Assembly: GCA_028554795.2 (NCBI GenBank)
Contig: CM068829.1
Coordinates: 134,535,079 to 134,599,078 of the forward strand
Source of the DNA: Sinohyriopsis cumingii
Lineage: Eukaryota > Mollusca > Bivalvia > Unionida > Unionidae
Reading direction: 5' to 3'
Length of the DNA stretch: 64,000 nt
The position numbers and the translations under genes were made by a program. Numbering within the stretch: the stretch's first letter is position 1; every line of letters begins with the position of its first letter. The notes below the pieces were generated by a model that did no database searches, was not told the origin of the DNA, and saw only the letters and a program-made list of their open reading frames with translations. Shown in pieces: positions 59,921-64,000 of this stretch.

Positions 59921-60238
59921 GACCGTTCAGGTGGCCTAGTGGTTTGAGCGCCCGCCTCGGATGCGGGAGGTTGCGGGTTAGAACCCAGGCAGAGCCATAA
60001 CAAAGACATGAGAATGGTACTAACAGCTGCCTCGCTAGTCGCTCAGCATTAGGAGGTTAGTGTTATGACTTAATCGGCCTGGTGTAAAAATAATGTGACT
60101 GCGTGTGTCATCAGGCTACATGTATGTGGCGTAATGCCCCAATGATAGACATCACTATGAATTACCTCACTGCAGACAACGTAGCAATATGACTGAAAGA
60201 TTGTTAAAGCTACGTTAAAATCAAATCTAAATCACATA
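59921..60238 (+). mobile_element. tRNA-derived SINE, copy 4
   Basis: Plus strand. The head GACCGTTCAGGTGGCCTAGT is followed by an anticodon-arm-like CCCGCCTCGGATGCGGG hairpin and the B box GGGTTAGAACC (one change from consensus). The body contains ACAGCTGCCTCGCTAGTCGC and TCGGCCTGGTGT, and the tail ATTGTTAAAGCTACGTTAAA. It aligns over its full length with the copy at 37936-37617. Confidence 0.9.
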
Positions 60239-63200
60239 TTATTATTACGTAACTGTAACCTCTATAAGGGTTTCGACTATAACTGGTCTTTAGGGCAATT
60301 ACATTATTTTTTGAATATATATCTTGTTGTTATTGACGGACTGATAAATATATTGATTTACTGATTGTCCTGCAATTAGACTTTGGTACGACATAACACG
60401 CTTCGGACTAATCCATCGCTTTGGAGATCATCTCGTAATAAATTTGGAGTATGCGCATTTGGCTGTAGCGCCCCGTTTTAAGGAATTCTTAGATTTGTGT
60501 GATTACTTGTTTGATTATTGGAACTCGATGCAATGGACACATTCCTTGGCCTAAATTACTAGCCATTGAGTAGGAGCAAATGTCAAGGATTGAAGTATTA
60601 GTGAGTTTCCATGACGCCATGGTTGACTTTTAGTGAATTCAGGTCAAAACCGCATGGGTGTCCCTGTCGTAATATAGTCCCTATTAAAACCTAATGGTGT
60701 ACATTGGTTGTGTGACTGCAGTGGCAGTATTTACGGCAGAAGACCGGTAAATTACACACAAGAATAAACAAGAAGGGACTCGGAAGATACCGTTTATGTC
60801 GCCATGGTGGCAAATGTGCCTTGAAACCCTGAATTGACTGGCCTAAGGTGGCGCAGGAAAAATAGTTCCCCGTGTTAGATGATAGTTGTATAGTTTCAAC
60901 GGAATGAACTGCTGACGGTACGGAAAGTTGAGGAAGAGAAACCATGCAGATGTGCGGTTGATATATATTTGGCAAATTTTGAGATCTGTGTTCTTACATT
61001 GATTAGCGAAAAATTTATGTACAGAATGGACACGTCGGGATTTCTAATTTATAACCGAAGTTGTAGAGAAGTCTTTGGAAATTTGGGGTAAACTTATGAC
61101 TTCTAATATAATCGTGCTACGGATTGATACTGCTCGGTCAAGCAAATACCCCCGGATTATAGCAGTACTATTTGGCTGGATTAGATCATTTATGGCAGGA
61201 AACTCGCCTTCTTGGCAATGACTATTCGCTTTTTGACAAAATATAGTAATATCTTTATGCATAATACGCGTACGAATCTCCTCTCTTTCTCTCTCTCTCT
61301 CTCTCTCTCGGGCATGTGCAGATATAAAGTTGAAAATAAGAATGAATGTTTGTGTTAGCCATTTTGTGTATTTCACGGAGACTTTTTATTTTTCAAGTAA
61401 CTTTGGTTGAATAAATCGATTATCCATACAACATTATTTCTGTTGTAACCTGTATAATGTTTTATCTCAACCTCAAGACAAAGAATAATGATAGACTAAA
61501 ACATCGACAACAACAATAACAACAAAAACTTATCTATGTTAACTGAATCGAAATCTCTTAAAATACTTTAAAGTTCCGTAATTGCAGAGGCGAAGAACAA
61601 AGTTCTATGAGAGTAAATGCATGCATACATTTAGTGGATGGGGATACTTGTCTAATACCTTTTTACAAACAGTTTATTCTGAGATTTTTGTTTGTTTTGG
61701 AGCCATGAATGAACAAGAATATACGTTAATGGTACAACACTCTCTTGGTTCACATTCAGAATCATTTAGTTTATACATTTGCTAATTCAGTGTATCACGT
61801 AAAGGTGTTTTGTATCGCTGATTGGAAGCTTTAAACAGTTTTTGTTCCGCGTCGCCTTCTGTATTAAACATACTGAATAAAAGGCTAAACGAGTAAGAAT
61901 ATTACATTTTAATGCAGCTCTAAGTAAATGTCCTGTTAAGTTATAAATACAAGTTCGTCCTGTAGAACATATTGAGCGTTTTGGCTATCATTAAAAACCT
62001 CTTTAAATTTGGGAAAGCAATATAGATTGACGTCTTGTATTTATATGTTGTGTGTTGTTTTAATAAGATTTCGTTTACAACAGAAATAGCGATACAATAA
62101 TTCATGATATGTTCAGCAAAGTCATCCAATCACCAACGGAACCAAGTAAATACATTTAAAAGAACATTTAATGCATTCAACAGTGTATGGTTGCGTGCGC
62201 GTTTAGTCGCAGGTCTTAAGAGCGTGATAATGAAAAACATATTCCTGTAATTAAATGTTTCATTTTGGGACTGATCATCTTGATGATAAATGTTTGACCT
62301 CTGTATAATACATTTATCTTTCTATATATTTACTAAAGTTCTGTGCATGTAACTTCCAAATTCGGTTAGTGGTAATTCAATTAAATCGTGACGGGATTTG
62401 TTTTTACCTGAATCACACATGTTATATCCTGTTTGAATACTAAATAGGCAAATTATGAAAAAGGGGAGGATATAGCTCATTTGATAATCACAAAATAAAT
62501 TTTGCATATCAAGGATGTCTTTTCAATATCTTAACGTGTGTAAAATCTCGCCGCACACAGGACGTTTTAACCTTACAGATGGGTCGGATAATTATCAGTT
62601 TCATTCCAACTCTACAATGAATTCATGCGTATTTCAAATAGCATTTTGATGCACTTATTTTGTACATGTCATAGATTAAACGTGTGTGGTATGAATGTCC
62701 TGAGTTTCCCAACACTATTGTATCACATGTATGAAATATTAATACAAATACCAGGGACTTTTATATGCACCAGCTTATCCTCTTATAATTTAGCTTAGTA
62801 GTTTGTATCGGATGCTTGGATCTAAAGGGAGATAATACGTTTTTGCAACGTGTAATTTGATAGTGGAGATCTCTCTACAAGTTTTCCACCGGGCATGTAT
62901 CACCAACTTAGGAGGATAGATACACTCCAAAATCGCGAACAAGTACCATGCGTGTAAACGGGGACCTTCCAACTAATCATGATTTTACGTTATTCTAGGC
63001 TAAAATAGTTGGGAGAAGCAAGATTTAACCATTTTACCAACCGACGTCCTCAGTAGGAGGTGTGTCCTCGGTACGTTGGTGTGTAATCTTATTAATGTCC
63101 TCGGTTTACACCAAATATAAGCGCGCGCGCACACACACACACACACACACATATATATAATGAGGCACACTTTCCTAAAAGCGCATGATGGCATAATGTT

Positions 63201-64000
63201 CTTGATGTCATCATCACATCATCCATTACTCCAGATAGTTATGCAATGCTATGAATAAACCAACACAACTAAATTAAAGTAATGAAACAGTCTGAATAGC
63301 TACAGTCTCAAATTACCAAGCTGTGGATCACATTCCCTAAGTAAAAATGTTTCAAAATGTGGTTATGTTTATTTGAAAATACACCAATTGTATCAACATA
63401 CTATACAACCTGGAAACTAAGTACATCCTGAAAACAAGGATAGTATACGGGGGAAACTCACGCGGACCATATATTATTTTGGTATGAAAAGTACGCTTAT
63501 GTACTGTATGCTTTTAAAGAAATCCAATGAACAATGAAAAACTATGCTCTTATTTCAACTACCTTGTTGCCTATTAAGCGTTAAGCGAGACTTTGTACTT
63601 TTTGCTTTGTTCATATTATATATTTTTCTTTTTGCTATCTTTATTTATTCTGTGATTTCCTTCCTAATGTCAAATGTATTTAAATTTGATTAATGACGTT
63701 AGCTTAACACAATACATTTGTTTGCATTATGAAATATTGCACTATCTGAAGATGCATACAGAACATAAATGAAAATGAACTTCACTTTCGTCCAAAGTAT
63801 TCATATAGATTTGTTATCAAGACTTTACTCTATATGAGAATAACGACTGATAGCTCTAAAAAGTGGTGATTTTGGGGATGGTTGCCTGTAAAGTCTTAAA
63901 TAATATATGTCTTCCTTATTTTCTGTTTATTTAGTTTTTCATATGTATGCCTAATTATCCGGCAACATGCATTTCCTCCAAATGTAATATGAATACATAC
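60239..64000. other. No gene recognised; simple repeats
   Basis: It contains (CT)n at about 61282-61308 and a (CG)n-(CA)n-(AT)n compound at about 63121-63158. Open frames such as minus-strand 60975-60691 and 61376-61044 are unrecognised, the latter partly made of the CT tract. No other signal was seen. Confidence 0.45.

Overview
The window reads as intergenic and intronic DNA from an animal nuclear genome, most likely a marine mollusc (bivalve or gastropod). The reasons are low GC, many di- and trinucleotide microsatellites, small exons with GT/AG splice sites, several clades of non-LTR retrotransposon, tRNA-headed SINEs, a fragment like a common molluscan dispersed repeat (about 55.4-55.6 kb) and an HSPA12-type gene, a family greatly expanded in molluscs. 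The species call is inference. No rRNA, functional tRNA, CRISPR array or bacterial operon was seen.

The best-supported host gene is an HSPA12-like (HSP70 superfamily) gene on the minus strand. Four coding exons join in phase: 21225-20923, 19972-19751, 18812-18662 and 4479-3854, with a weaker candidate first exon at 22318-22169. The joined reading frame is open, but all the nucleotide-binding motifs that can be located are altered, and the protein stops right after the last ATPase-fold segment. It may be a truncated pseudo-ATPase or a recently relaxed paralogue. Its roughly 14-kb last intron (4480-18661) is a transposon nest. In order it holds a degenerate ~140-bp repeat array (5.4-6.2 kb), a broken protein-primed family B DNA polymerase of Polinton/Maverick (adintovirus-like) type (about 7.2-9.4 kb), a CR1-like LINE on the minus strand (9.6-11.7 kb) and an RTE-like LINE on the plus strand (11983-14869) bounded by an exact 12-bp target-site duplication. 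A perfect 32-bp inverted repeat lies near 17.5 kb.

From about 23 to 39 kb, two partial copies of a second, unidentified minus-strand gene can be seen through small phase-compatible coiled-coil exons: copy 1 at 30513-30481, 29362-29285 and 29204-29127, copy 2 at 38588-38526 and 37221-37144. One copy-2 exon has lost its splice acceptor. Around them are a CpG-rich degraded coding-like stretch (26.5-28.8 kb), a THAP plus DDE (Harbinger/ISL2EU-like) transposon relic (31.7-33.5 kb), tRNA-derived SINEs and three very long (AT)n tracts, two of them beside inverted SINE tails.

From 39 to 64 kb the DNA is gene-poor. It holds the 5' (endonuclease) half of a CR1-like LINE (42.2-43.3 kb), a 372-bp tandem duplication (49.35-50.1 kb), a tyrosine-recombinase pseudogene (50.4-51.3 kb) whose catalytic arginine codon has become TGA, a weak GIY-YIG/Penelope-like remnant (53.6-54.2 kb), two more copies of the same SINE (57.7 and 59.9 kb) and microsatellites. 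Most other open frames are short and unsupported. All assignments come from reading the sequence; no database search was run.
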